64,000 bases of DNA from Immersiella caudata. Its lineage: Eukaryota > Ascomycota > Sordariomycetes > Sordariales > Lasiosphaeriaceae. Below the pieces are notes generated by a model. It had not been told where the DNA came from and searched no databases. It worked only from the letters and a program-made list of their open reading frames with translations. Position 1 is the first letter of the stretch. Every line of letters starts with the position of its first letter. The stretch lies in NCBI GenBank assembly GCA_030512335.1, contig JAULSU010000003.1, positions 2,232,001 through 2,296,000 on the forward strand, read 5' to 3'. This document shows, one piece after another, positions 43,778-55,480 of the stretch. Made by a program: the position numbers and the translations under genes.

Positions 43778-45368
43778 CTCGGAGCAGCAGCACTCGGACG
43801 AGGGGCAGGCTCGCGCTCACGCTCACGCTCCCAGCAGAAAATGGAAATATTGGGGATCCCCACACGGCCAACCCGGACTGGCGTCTCCTCTCCACTCGCT
43901 CGGGGCTGTCTCGATTGATCCCAAGGCGGCGCAGTGGCTTCTCATGGTAAGCGTCGGGGGTATTGCACGACCTCCGTCCGTCGGCGAAGAAACATGTAAG
44001 AGGCCCGAGCCAGTCCACTGCGGCGAGGGCGACGTCTTGTGTGTGCGCGTGTGGGATCTCGGGGGAGCTGCCCGCAAAACTCGGATGGATGGCGACAGAA
44101 TGGAGGGGGAAACAAAACTGGGGTCGGAGGCGAACCACACGTCCAAGCCAAGGTTGTTGAGAGCGCTGGTGATGGGGTCTAACAGAGGCTAGCACAGCTC
44201 AGAGCCGAGGAGACAGCGTCTTCGGCGAATTGTGGGGCGGAGGGCGAGGAGCTCTGCTGGAGAGCAACAGGGGAGCACCTTGTCAGCCCGACTCACTCGC
44301 CTGGACACAGCACCGTGAAGCTGCGAAGTACTGAAAGCTGGAAGAGGCCGAGGGCCGTGGGCAATTGAGTTTCGGGGAGGATGGGTCAGGGTGGGAGCGA
44401 GCCAGAGAAGGGTTCTCTCTCGGCTCACCCGCAATGGGCCATGCAGGCAATTTAGGAGACGTGGGTTGGAGGATGGCGATTACGGGGAACAGGGAAAGAA
44501 GGTTGGCTTAAATTCGACGTATGGAGCAAATAGATTGATGGTGGAGAGGCTGGCTCAAGGGAACCTACTCATGGAACTCCCCCCCGTTCAGCCAGGTCAC
44601 ACAACCGTGGCTCTGTGTGAATGTCGGCGATGAGAGAAGAGACGGATGCCACTCACAAGCTCACCAGCACCCAGAAGGCCAGGGAAAGATGAGGCCAGCG
44701 AAGCACGAACCATCCATGAACTGCTGGGCGGTTCCTAGATTGAGCGAAAGAAGGATGGACGTGTGGATGTGGAGTGAAAAGAGACCGAGCACTTCTAGGC
44801 AAGTAGGAGCAACCCCCCGACCTGCCTCGAGACAACCACCACACCGCGTCTCTTTCTGCCTTTCAGACTGTGGTTACATGGATAGGCTCCTCTTGCGTGC
44901 ATCATGGATGCACCGTACCGCACATGCGGACAAGAGCTGCCTCGCTCCTTGCTTGCAGGCCAGGAGGGAGGGGGGGTGAGGTGACTGGGCTGTCAGTCTG
45001 GCATGCACCAACAACGGGGACGCCCAGCATGACGATGCGATGGGGGAGCTCAACGAGAGAAAGGCAGACAGAGCCGTGAGATCCAAGCCAAACGTGACCA
45101 GATCAGCATTTCCTGGCCAAACAGGGAGCAGCTTTTCGTGTTGTGGAGCAGTATGCTGCGCCGCGCACGGTTGCAACTCTGTTGCGGAGACAGCAGATGG
45201 GGTGTCTGGGGCACGAGGGGCTTCAAAAGCCACCACCCACTTCCGCCTTTTGAGGGGCGCTTTCTGCACTTTCTGGGGCAAGGCGACAAGGGTCAAGGCA
45301 AGGCACGGAGGGTGGCCGCTGCCACAAACGTGGGAAATTCCGAGAATACACCGGGGCAGGATCGCCGG

Positions 45369-45386
45369 CTAGGTACCTAGGTACCT
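45369..45386. repeat. Palindromic CTAGGTACCTAGGTACCT motif
   Basis: Two overlapping AGGTACCT palindromes form this site. The related cores CCTAGGTA or TACCTAGG occur in other intergenic parts of the window (24066-24072, 24401-24411, 35798-35806, 49068-49075), and I saw none in the coding exons. Confidence 0.6.
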
Positions 45387-48300
45387 CCATACCATCCAGC
45401 TTCCAGCTTTGGCCTCTTCACGCCCATTCTCCACGCACCTCATCCGCCGACGTCGCGAGCTTCAACAACAAATGCAAAGGCAGCCCGAATGAGGTGCGAG
45501 ATATTTCAAAGACCTCGGGGTGGTTGGAGGCGCCGCTCTGACCTTGCCCCAACTGCCCTACGGACACGTTCGGGGGCCCTGGCGCCGGCGAATATCTCCG
45601 CTTGGGACCCCCCGGGGCGCGCGACCAGGGCCGGGTAAGGTACATCCTCTGCGCGCACGCACACAACGCTTATATCGGCACGCCATGCTTCAATAATCAC
45701 TCTGAAGGCTCTGCAACTTGCTTGACAAACCACGTGGAAAGCTGGGGCTCAAGATGACGGTAGGGTACAATCAACCCGCCTTGCTGTCGTTGGCAACCGA
45801 TATCCAGCCACTTGGCTGCGGCTTGAATGGGCCAATACGTTCTGTCATGCTATGCTTCTGTATTTTGCCCCTGTTTATTGTCTATCTGATAAGAATCTTA
45901 TCCAAGCCGTCTCGCCGTTTTTAACTCCGCCCGTAGCCCAGAACATCTGAAGACGATTTCATCCTTTCGGCGTTTTTGTCTCAAGGCCCCGCTCCCCGCC
46001 CGCTCCCCGCACCGCACTAGGAAACGTCGGATCTGCTTAGGCCTCATGGTTCTGCCGCCATGTAGACGAGGGCCTAGGCGTGAGATATGAAATGCTAATA
46101 TATATGGAAGCCTTCGGCGGCTTCCCTCACACCTGGCGGACTTCACGGCTCGCATCGTCGCAGTCGGTCGGTTCCCTCAACTGTGGTTCCGCTGCGCCCG
46201 ACCAGGACCGGCTTGGACGGCTGTTGGCTTCTCCAAAAGGACGTCGACGCAGGCCATGTCGTAGCACCTCGCAGCAAATGGGTTATGTCACGCCGAAGCC
46301 CAACGATGGTTGGTTTCGTTCTTCAGCAGCGCCTGGATTCATGGAGCGTCTCCTAGGGGGGTTACACGGCTCGATTCGATCCGCCCTGCCCCAGCATCCA
46401 TATTGGCTTCATGGATAGTCCAGCCGACTATTATCCGCAGCATGAATGGGTACCTGGCGGTCCTGCATAGAACAACGCATCAACATCCATGCTGCGCCGA
46501 CCGTGGCCCTCGGTCTCGAACGAACCGTCCGCGAACCAGTGGCCGCTCCCGGCGGCGGGTCCCTTCCGTTGCCCAGTCTGGTTCTCCCCTAAGACGTCCG
46601 TTTCATCATGGGCGCTGCGAGCAACGCTGCTACCCTCTTCTGCGGTTACCACCTCAGATCCTGGGACGGGGCGGCCTGTCGCGATGGAGTTGATCCGACA
46701 CCCAATAGATGGTCTGCTAAGGACAAGAATGGTCTTCGGCTTAGAACGGACAGCGCATGACCACATTCATTATTGCCTCGCTGTTGACTGCTACCCAGCA
46801 TTGCATCTTGCCCATCATCTCATCTGCGGCTCTCTTCATCCCTTCTAACGATTGGAGACCACGGATGATACCGAGACAGACTTACTGCGTTGGCTTCGCC
46901 TCCGATGACAATTTTCGTTGTCAAAGAGTCGCCTCCAACTCATGGGTCTCTCGTAACTCGTCCTTGGCCAAACCGACAATGAGCTCATAATCAGTCATGA
47001 AGGCAACCTGCCACGAATCGGCGCTCTTCCTTGTGACCACTTCTTTGGCTCTCAACTGCGCTACTTCCGCCCCACACCACCAACCCCTCCCTACATTACG
47101 TCCCAAATCGAGTGGAAGCTCGCCTCGAACCCAACGAGAGCTGTGGAAGGACGATATGTCGCGCCTGTTATGATGTCTTCAGGAGGGCGGACGCGACATC
47201 ACCGCGACGCAATCAACCCGGCCCTTAGCGCCGAATACAAATCGGGCTGGAATTTCATCCCATCAAGCTCAAGACCCGCCCCGGTATGATTCCGTCTCAA
47301 CGCAAGAATCGAAGCCATACCCGGATCCGCAGGCTCGCAGGATTCCCTCTCTCGGCGTATTTGTCCTGCCCGGCAGTGGCGCTCGTCAAAAGGCAAGACG
47401 GCTCGCAAAGATGCAAGTTGGCCGCGGAGGAGCCAGCGGGACGACCAGAACATGTTTCTCGAAGGATACTGCTTTCGCTGCGAAGTGTTCCATCTGGGAG
47501 ATTTAACGGGTTAAATCGAACAGGCTGATCCGTGACAAGCGGAAAGGGAGGCTGGATAGCACTTGAACAGAATGGGGCACGCGAATGAGCGGGAAAGAAG
47601 CAACCCCCTTCCCCTCTCCTTGTAGTGCGTCCCTCGGTAGCCAATAGGGTATTATGGCTACGCAGGCCAGTTCGGCTCATCGTACCGTCGACCTTGTCTC
47701 CAGCCATCTCTCACTGGCCACATGCGTCAATCTCAGATGCAAAATCAATCATCAGGCAGTAGACAGGACACGCGCTTTTTTTTTTTATTCATCGCAGCTC
47801 TCACGCGCGCGCGCGCTGATCTGTTTGGCCACGAGGGGCTTACCTCGGCGGAAAGGTCTGTCAGTGCCTGCACGTAGGTGCATTTTAGATTGGGTATCGC
47901 TTCCGGAGCAAAAGATGGGAAGCGAGGCTGGGGTACAGTCTGCTTCTCCCGATCCTATCGGGGGATCCCTGGACACCAAACTGACACGCCGAGACGGCTG
48001 CGGCTTTCCTCCTTTGCTCGCCGCACTGGTACAGCGCTGTAGCCCAGGCTGCATGGACATGGATAGGGCGGAGCAGTCATCGATAAATGTCCGCCGCCGT
48101 CCTTCTCGCCGACAGGATGGAGCACGTTGCAAAGTCTTGCCGCGATCCGAGGGTGGGCACGTCTTACACCCTACTCTGCGCTCTTCGGCGGAGTGGAAGG
48201 CTGAGATTGGCTCGGGCGACGCAGACTCAGTCTGGTGGTGTTGTATAGAACACGATAGAGTGCGCTTTCGCCTACGGAGGCCTATACCTCCGGCCCGCCA

Positions 48301-49112
48301 ATGCTGACCGTCCTGTCCGCACGTCGGACGGGATGGATGGAGGGGAGGGTTCGCGCCCTCGCCTAACACGCGGACCATCGATCGTCGGACCTGTCAGATG
48401 ACGGGCGAGGAGTGTTGGGGTCCTGATTTCTCTTGGTCCCGATGCAAGACGGCGGCGGCGATGGGGTGGGGAGCAGGGATATAGGGGGCTTGGGAGAGAG
48501 GCTTGACGTCTGTATGAAGCAGGCACGTACTGTGCTGGGTAGGTAGGTAGGTAGGCGAGTACGACAATTACTTGACATTGGCAGTTATCATTTGTTTCAA
48601 ATGGATTTCATTGGCAGCGTGGCGGTGTGTCGTTCAGCTGTTACGATTTTTGGTAGCGAAGGTATTACAGGTGGAATGCGAAGCCCCCTTTTTTGTTGTG
48701 ACGTTGGGGCCGAAAGCTTTTTGGATGAGACGAGTGAGTGTGGCGAGGCGAAGATGACTTCCTTTCAAGACGAGTGAGTTATTTCGTGATAGTTGAAGTT
48801 GTCTAGGTTCGTTGCTTGGTGGGAGGGGATTTCTATTTTAGGGTGAGGTTACAAATTTGCAACTATTCGCGGCCGCGGCCGCAGATGGCGGTGCTGGTTG
48901 GTGATTTATCTGTGACGCAGGATGAGCTAAGCCAGACGTCCAAGTAGGAACCTGGAAGTTACTGACTTGCTGAGGACCTGGGCCGCGGAGTTTATCGATC
49001 TCAGACACTCCTTTGTTCTTCTACTGGGTGTCGCTTGGACCGGTGGTGCAGATGTAGGGCACAAGCACCTAGGTAAGGATAAGGGGGTAAAAGAGGGTGG
49101 CTACAAACCACC

Positions 49113-49135
49113 AAAAAAAAAAAAAAAAAAAAAAA
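49113..49135. repeat. A23 homopolymer
   Basis: Twenty-three consecutive A residues in gene-free DNA. It could be a retroposon tail or simple slippage; no flanking target-site duplication was identified. Confidence 0.9.
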
Positions 49136-49982
49136 GGAAGGGGTAACCTGGTCGTCACTAACGACAAATACTAGTCTGGTCCTCGCTGGCTTGTCTATGG
49201 AAGAGCGGACGGCATCCCGAATTCTCCCAGTGGGTATGGTCGTATGTGTTAAAATGGTGTTCAAAAGAGATCGATATGGCGATAGGGTGGCCTTGAATGG
49301 GGAAGGAAAGGGTATTGGAGACGTTTTTGGGAATTTCAAGAAGAGAAACCAAATTCATGGTTTCCAAGATGCTTAGGTGGTAAGATCTGGGGCATCACGC
49401 ATGGTATTTGGGCAACATGAGGTTATTGTGCCCTGAACACGCTCTGCTCTACATGGGGCCGCAAGGCCCACGAAGCAGAATAATTGAGGAAAGACTCTGT
49501 TTCATACTACCGGTATGTCCTCGGTTCTAACCTAACATCCTCCCGGCTTACAGTTGGGTAGGTTCAGTTTGGGTTGGTCTCTGGAACTACCTTGGGCTCT
49601 TTAGCAGACTCCTAACCCCGCTGTGAACTGTGGGAGGGCGGCTTATTGAATGTTACGAACAGGTTCAGATAATATTTGCAATAACTTTGCCTATTAGCTT
49701 GGAGCGGTTCCCTCATCCTTCTATTTCTCGATCCACGCAGGGTTAGAAACGGGTTGAAAAAGGAATGTTAAATTGTTATCCTCTCCCCTTCAACCAGGGA
49801 AGAACCTTGGTGGTAAGCCCCTTTGTCGAGCGGGGTTCCAAACAGGTTTAATTCAAGTTCTACATGGGTTGAGTTTGTGTTTCAACCGCCTAGAATCTGT
49901 GTTGAGATTTGTTCAACAATACACTCCATTTAACCCCCCAACTCACTGCAAGTCAACGACCTTCTACCCCGTATAGCTTACC

Positions 49983-51912
49983 TTACCTCATCCCCTCCAG
50001 GGTATCAAGAACATCCTCAATCACCTCCACAAGTTCCTTGTCTCCTCCCTTTATCGCTCTGTTTCTCAATAGCCCGGCCAACCCAAGTACTGCACCCATG
50101 GAATGAACATATCTCCTCCTCACTCCCTGATGCGTACCCACCAAGAGCGCCGTGACCAGCTGCATCACCGCCGCCTGAAATTCTTCCACGACCCCCATCT
50201 CTCCTTCCTCGGGCGGGACGTAATACCACGCTGCGACTTTAGTCAACAGATCCATCCACTCCTCTCTTGGACCTGGTGTCTCGGCCTCAACGATGGGGAG
50301 GAGGATGCGGACGATCTCGACTCCTCTTGATGCTTCGTTACTGTCAGGCGGAGAATTGAGAATGGAGATTAGATCGGAGGAGAGGACGCCCCAACCGGAG
50401 TTTTCGAGGAAGGAGGAGGCGCCTTTGGGTTCCGCTGTAATTCCTTCGAGGGCGACGAGGATGGGGCGTCGGAAGTCGATGGGAGAATTTGGGGCGGGGA
50501 AGTTGCTACGTTGGTAGAAGTCGATGAACATGTCGGATAGACCGGCGGCTTCCTTGCGGAGCATCTCGTTATCGTCTTCGCGGAGCCAGATGGCGAGGGC
50601 CTGGATGGCGGCGAGGATGAGGGGGTCGGAGTGAACAGTGGTGCTGTCTTTTGAGTCCCAGATAAGGGTGGCCGTGGCAGTGCGGGCTTCGGGGTGGAGG
50701 CCTAGCGCACCGGCAACGGAGGCATCATAGCGATCACGGAGGAATTCAACCGTGGTAGACATGGTTTCGGAGAGAGAACGTCGGAGTTTGAGAAGGTGAT
50801 CTGGGGAGAGGGCGAAGGACGGAGCAGGGGAGTCCATGGAGCGGAGAAGGTAGCCAACGTAGTTGGAGACGGCATCGAAAGCCGAGGCGAGACGTCGGGC
50901 GGCGAGGGGATACTGCAGACTATTGAGTTGCTCGAGGATGAGGGGAAGGGAGGACCGGAGGTCGACAAGCATGAGGTTGACGAGGAGGTAGGAGTATGGC
51001 TTCTCGTCGCTGCTGGTTTCGTTGGCGAATAGCAGTTGCGGTGCCTGGAGTGGGTATGCTTTAAGCAGGGCGGCGGACAGGTTGGTGAAGGCAGCGCGGC
51101 TGGCGGCTGCGGGACGACTGATGACGAGGTTAAAGATGAACTTGGCCAGGGATGGAATCCAGCTGGGATTGGGAGGAAGGACTTCAGGCTCGAGACCAGG
51201 AAGCAACTTTGACAAGAAGTCTAGCAACGTGACGGCATCTGTTCCCTTAAAAGAGGCCACCAGATTTCCGACAGTTTTGTCGATCGTTGAACTCAGCACC
51301 ACTTTTTCCGTCACTGGCGCCGAGTTAAGCCATGCGTGAAGTAGCACTTCTAGCGCGAGAGGCTGCGAAGACGCAATCTCGGTCAAAGGAGTCAAATCCT
51401 TGACTGATACTAGGACACGCGCGCCTTCAGGTTGGCTCACAAGAGAAACAAGGGTCTCCAACACGGGCTGGGTTGTCTTCTCGGGGCTATTTTTCTTGTC
51501 AGTGTTGACCTGTCTCTCATGGCGAGATGCGGTTGTACCAATTCAACAGACATGCCACCAACTGCGGTATCCTGTCAACAACTCTTCCCTCTTTCAGCTT
51601 TCTTTCTGGCAACAAGGCGCAGAACGTATGAATGACATAGACCGCAAGATCCAGCATATCGTGTGACCCCTTCTTGGACGAGTCCTTGCGTGTGCCTGTT
51701 CGGATCAAGCGATCCAAAAACTTGGACGGGATACTTTCCCAAAGCCTAACGACGGCATCCTCATTGCTTCTGAGCTCTTCGGAGTTGTCCAAGACTGACT
51801 TTAGAAGCGCAAGGCCCACAAATCGAGAACTGTCGTCTTTGGCCTTGAGCAGTGTCTCGATCTTTTCGATTGAGACGCCCTCGATTTGCGTGCTTGAGGC
51901 TGAAGTGTCCAT
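49983..51912 (-). CDS. Neurochondrin-family protein
   Basis: Two exons (51912-51539 and 51486-49983; 52-nt intron) give 625 residues. The sequence is almost wholly helical and reads as an armadillo/HEAT-like solenoid, with the N-terminal block IEKIETLLKAKDDSSRFVGLALLKSVLDN typical of neurochondrin (DUF1941), and later blocks such as DLRSSLPLILEQLNS. The family is conserved from fungi to humans; its fungal role is not clear to me. I chose the ATG at 51912 (MDTSASSTQ) over an upstream GTG. The promoter region (429 bp) is shared with the divergent CLC gene. Confidence 0.85.
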
Positions 51913-52341
51913 CTTCACAAACAGGCGATCAAAAAGAAAAGAAATCGAATATGCATTAATTTTCGATCGCCATCATGGTCAAAAACCCAAGCATGGACGC
52001 AGCTGCGCAAATAGCGCGACTAGACTCGGTTGCCTTCCATTGTTGTCTGATAGCGGGGATGCAATCAAGCTTTCGGGGCTGAACCAGCGAAACACAGCGG
52101 ACCCCCATGCCGATGTACCCCCAACCCTGCCTCCTTATCGATAAGCATCTCCACGACATCCAGCCACTCTATGCGCCTGGAGCTCCCCTAAATAACCAAG
52201 ACCATTGCGCAGACAATCCCGAGCATCCAAGATCTAGCAGAACACCCATTCCCCAGGAAACACAACCGCGCTCCCTCTCCGACGTGAAACCCAGAAAATG
52301 AGCCCGCTGCCACCGACCAACTCCCACCCTCACCCGCCAAA
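51913..52341. promoter_or_regulatory. Divergent promoter between neurochondrin-like and CLC genes
   Basis: The 429-bp region holds both promoters. A TTATCGATAA palindrome lies at 52135-52144. No other site was convincing. Confidence 0.4.
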
Positions 52342-55110
52342 ATGAGCAACCACAATCCACGCAACTTCGCAACCTCATCCTCTCCTCCCGACCCCGACCA
52401 CGACCCCAACTTCCCCAGCGGCGACCCATCCACCTCCCTCCCCGACCCTGACGAGCTCGACTTCTTCTCCGCCGAAGATCCCCTCCACACACCCCCTGAG
52501 CCTCTAACCTTCAAGCGCAAGCAAAAAAAAACCCTCTTTCCTCTCCCAGCCCGCGCGCCTCCTCAGCGCTCTTGCTGGCCACAGCGTCGGCGCATCCACC
52601 TCCTCCTCGCCCCCTCCTGCGGGCCCATCACCCGAGCGGCTGGACACCTTTGGCCACGGACCCAGTAGCAAGGATGGGTTTCCGTTGGATTGGTACGTCG
52701 AAGGCCCTGGGCGGCGCGTAGGGTATGAAGACCTGACGGCGATCGATTGGATCTTTGAGTATACCAAGGAGCGCCAGCGGTTGCGCGTACTGGCGTCGAG
52801 CGCTTCCGGCCTTCTGGGATATGTGACGAAGCTGCTGGATGCGAGCCAGGTGTGGGTGGTGCTGGTGCTGACGGGGCTGGCGGTGGGCGCACTGGCGGCG
52901 GTGATCGATGTGACGACGGATTGGTTGGGGGACATCAAGTATGGGTATTGCGCGAGCGTAGATGGCGGCGCGTTTTATCTGAGCAAGACGAGTTGTTGTA
53001 TTGGGTATGAGGAGCAGGCCAAGTGCTCGGGGTGGAGGCCTTGGAGTGTGGCCTTTGGGGTTGGGTCGGCGGGAGGGAAGTGGTTTCTTGAGTACTTGGT
53101 GTATTTAGTGTTGGCGGTAAGTACTTGCTCTGATGAAGGGGTGTTGAGGGGTGTTGATGAGGGTTGGTCGCTGACCAGGACAGATTACGTTTGCAATGTC
53201 TTCGGCTGTTTTGGTCAAGACGTATGCGATTCATGCCAAGCATAGCGGTATACCCGAGATCAAGACGGTGCTGGGAGGGTTCATTATCAGGAGGTTCTTG
53301 GGGGTTTGGACGCTCATCACGAAGTCGCTGGGTTTGGTGTTGGCAGTGGCATCGGGCATGTGGCTGGGGAAAGAAGGTCCCTTGGTCCATGTGGCTTGCT
53401 GCTGCGCGAATATTTTCATCAAACTGTTTCCCAATATCAACAACAATGAAGGTAAGTCGGCCGTTGGTTTTGGGTAAGGGTTGGTTGATGCTGACTGTTT
53501 CGGCAGCGCGCAAAAGGGAGGTCCTCTCCGCGGCTGCGGCTTCGGGCATATCGGTTGCCTTCGGGTCGCCCATCGGAGGAGTGCTCTTCAGTTTGGAGCA
53601 GCTCTCGTATTACTTTCCCGACAAGACCATGTGGCAGAGTTTTGTGTGTGCCATGACAGCTGCGGTGGTGCTAGAAGGCTTTGACCCCTATCGGTCAGGC
53701 AAGCTGGTGCTCTACCAAGTCACTTACAGCAGAAGCTGGCACGGCTTTGAGCTTGTGCCCTTCGTCATCCTGGGTGTCCTTGGTGGCATCTACGGAGGCC
53801 TGTTCATCAAGGCCAACATGATGGTTGCCCAATGGAAGAAGTCGGCACACTGGCTTCCCGGGGCCCTTTCCCAAGTGGCCATCGTCGCCATCCTGACGGC
53901 CTTGATCAACTATCCCAACGACTACATGCGCGCTCAGTGTTCGGACCTCGTGTCTAACCTTTTTTCTGAATGTTCAAAGTTGACAGACGACCAATTCGGC
54001 CTTTGCAAGACCGGTGCCGCGTCGGCTGGAACCATTGTCCTCCTCATATTCGCCGCAATACTCGGCTTTGGGCTTGCTGCCATCACCTTCGGCCTGCAGA
54101 TCCCTGCGGGTATCATCCTACCGACCATGGCCATCGGGGCTCTCACGGGCCGCGCTATCGGAATCATTATGGAGATCTGGCAACATAACCACCCAAAGTT
54201 CATCGCCTTCAACTCCTGCGAGCCAGACATCCCCTGCATCACACCAGGGACATACGCCATCATCGGCGCTGCGGCAGCGCTAGCTGGTGTCACACGCCTA
54301 ACCGTATCCATTGTCGTCATCATGTTCGAGCTGACTGGCGCCTTGACATACGTCCTGCCCATCATGGTTGCCGTCATGATCTCCAAGTGGGTTGGCGACG
54401 CCTTTTCACGCCGCGGCATCTACGAATCATGGATCCACTTCAACGAATATCCCTTCCTCGATAACAGCGAAGAGATGCCCATTCCCGACATCCCCGCGTC
54501 CCAAATCATGACCCGTATCGAAGACCTCGTCGTGCTCACCGCTACTGGGCACACTATCGCCAGCCTCACTACCATTCTTGAAGCCCACCCTTATCGCGGC
54601 TTCCCTGTCGTCTCGGATCCCCGTGACGCCATTCTCCTTGGCTACATCAGTCGCGCCGAACTCGCTTACAACCTGCAAATCTCCACCCAACCGCCACGCT
54701 CTCTTCCCCCAGAGACCGAAGCCTTCTTCGCCCACCAACCCCTCGCTGACCCTCGCACCACCCTAGACCTCCGACCATGGATGGACCAAACTCCTCTTAC
54801 GCTGCCTAGCCGTAGCCGCCTTCACCTGGCTGTCAGCTACTTCCAAAAACTAGGCCTGCGCTACGTCCTCTTTACCGACCGCGGCGTCCTTCAGGGCCTG
54901 CTCACCAAAAAAGACGTCTGGTATGTTCTCAACGGTGCGGAAGAGACTCGACGCACTAGCGGCGGAGGGGATGCCGGCGGCCCTGGTACTACCATGCTGG
55001 GCGCTGGTGCCGCGCGCGAGTCCGGGGAAGGTGAACAGGAGGGTTTATTGCGCGGGGAAGACGATACTGATCCGTCGAGTCCTGGGGCGGATGCGGCGAG
55101 TATATTATGA
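52342..55110 (+). CDS. CLC-family chloride channel/transporter (apparent frameshift near the start)
   Basis: Three exons (52342-53116, 53184-53451, 53507-55110) would encode about 881 residues if one base in the A9 run at 52523-52531 is omitted; as written, the frame shifts after codon 60 and the first ATG is out of frame with the channel domain. No GT donor lies between the ATG and the A run, so an intron does not explain it. CLC signatures are HSGIPE, GKEGPLVH (gating Glu at about 322) and LQIPAGIILPTMA, followed by two CBS domains (about 650-860) and an acidic, disordered tail. The proton-glutamate position in LFSLEQLSYYF is Gln (about 379). Yeast Gef1 and Aspergillus CLC proteins are relatives acting at endosomes or the plasma membrane. 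Confidence 0.88.
52523..52531 (+). other. A9 run with apparent one-base frameshift
   Basis: The frame from ATG 52342 gives ...FKRKQKK before the run; after it the channel frame reads ...PSFLSQPARLLSALAGHS. Eight A residues would join them. This is either a sequencing or assembly indel, a real mutation, or a slippage site. Confidence 0.75.
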
Positions 55111-55480
55111 ATTTGCATCGGAAGTGTGACATGACCTGGCATGGATCGGGTTGATCTGGGCTGATATGACACGGGTTAAGCGGCGCATTTTTGGATATTT
55201 TAATATGAGGTATCTGGTTGCCTTGAATCAGTACACGCATGTCCCTCATAGATGGAGGTGAGTAATGAGAAAGAAAGAAAAATTCCGATACGACGAAGAG
55301 TCCCGAGGTGAATCACAAGCTCGTGGATTCGAAGTTGCTGCGATCTCGAAAGTCCTTTTCATTCCGCATGGCATAACTGAACTGAGACCGACCCGACCAT
55401 GCTCGCCAACCTGATAGGCCTTCGTAACCACAAAAGCGACATGATAAATGAAGACCCAAAAACAGCCAGCTGTCAATCGT
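55111..55480. other. Intergenic region between convergent CLC and DNA ligase genes
   Basis: Holds both 3' UTRs; nothing else recognised. Confidence 0.5.

Larger units (their letters stand above)
43778..49982. other. 6.2 kb gene-free upstream region of the regulator gene
   Basis: The region separates the regulator and neurochondrin-like starts and stops. Overlapping open frames of up to about 217 codons exist on both strands (for example 47654-48307 plus against 47785-48378 minus) but none has a domain or conserved look. It holds a 23-A run (49113-49135), a T run near 47778-47787, a NotI-like GCGGCCGCGGCCGC palindrome near 48870, a TAGG repeat near 48540, and the AGGTACCTAGGTACCT motif at 45371-45386. 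Confidence 0.5.

Noticed and set aside
47654..48307. 217-codon plus-strand frame in the upstream gap
   Set aside because: A frame of almost equal length overlaps it on the other strand, neither has a domain, and the composition is like random GC-rich DNA.
48866..48883. GCGGCCGC repeat as a possible element end or origin
   Set aside because: It is a short palindrome without an inverted partner or duplicated flanks.
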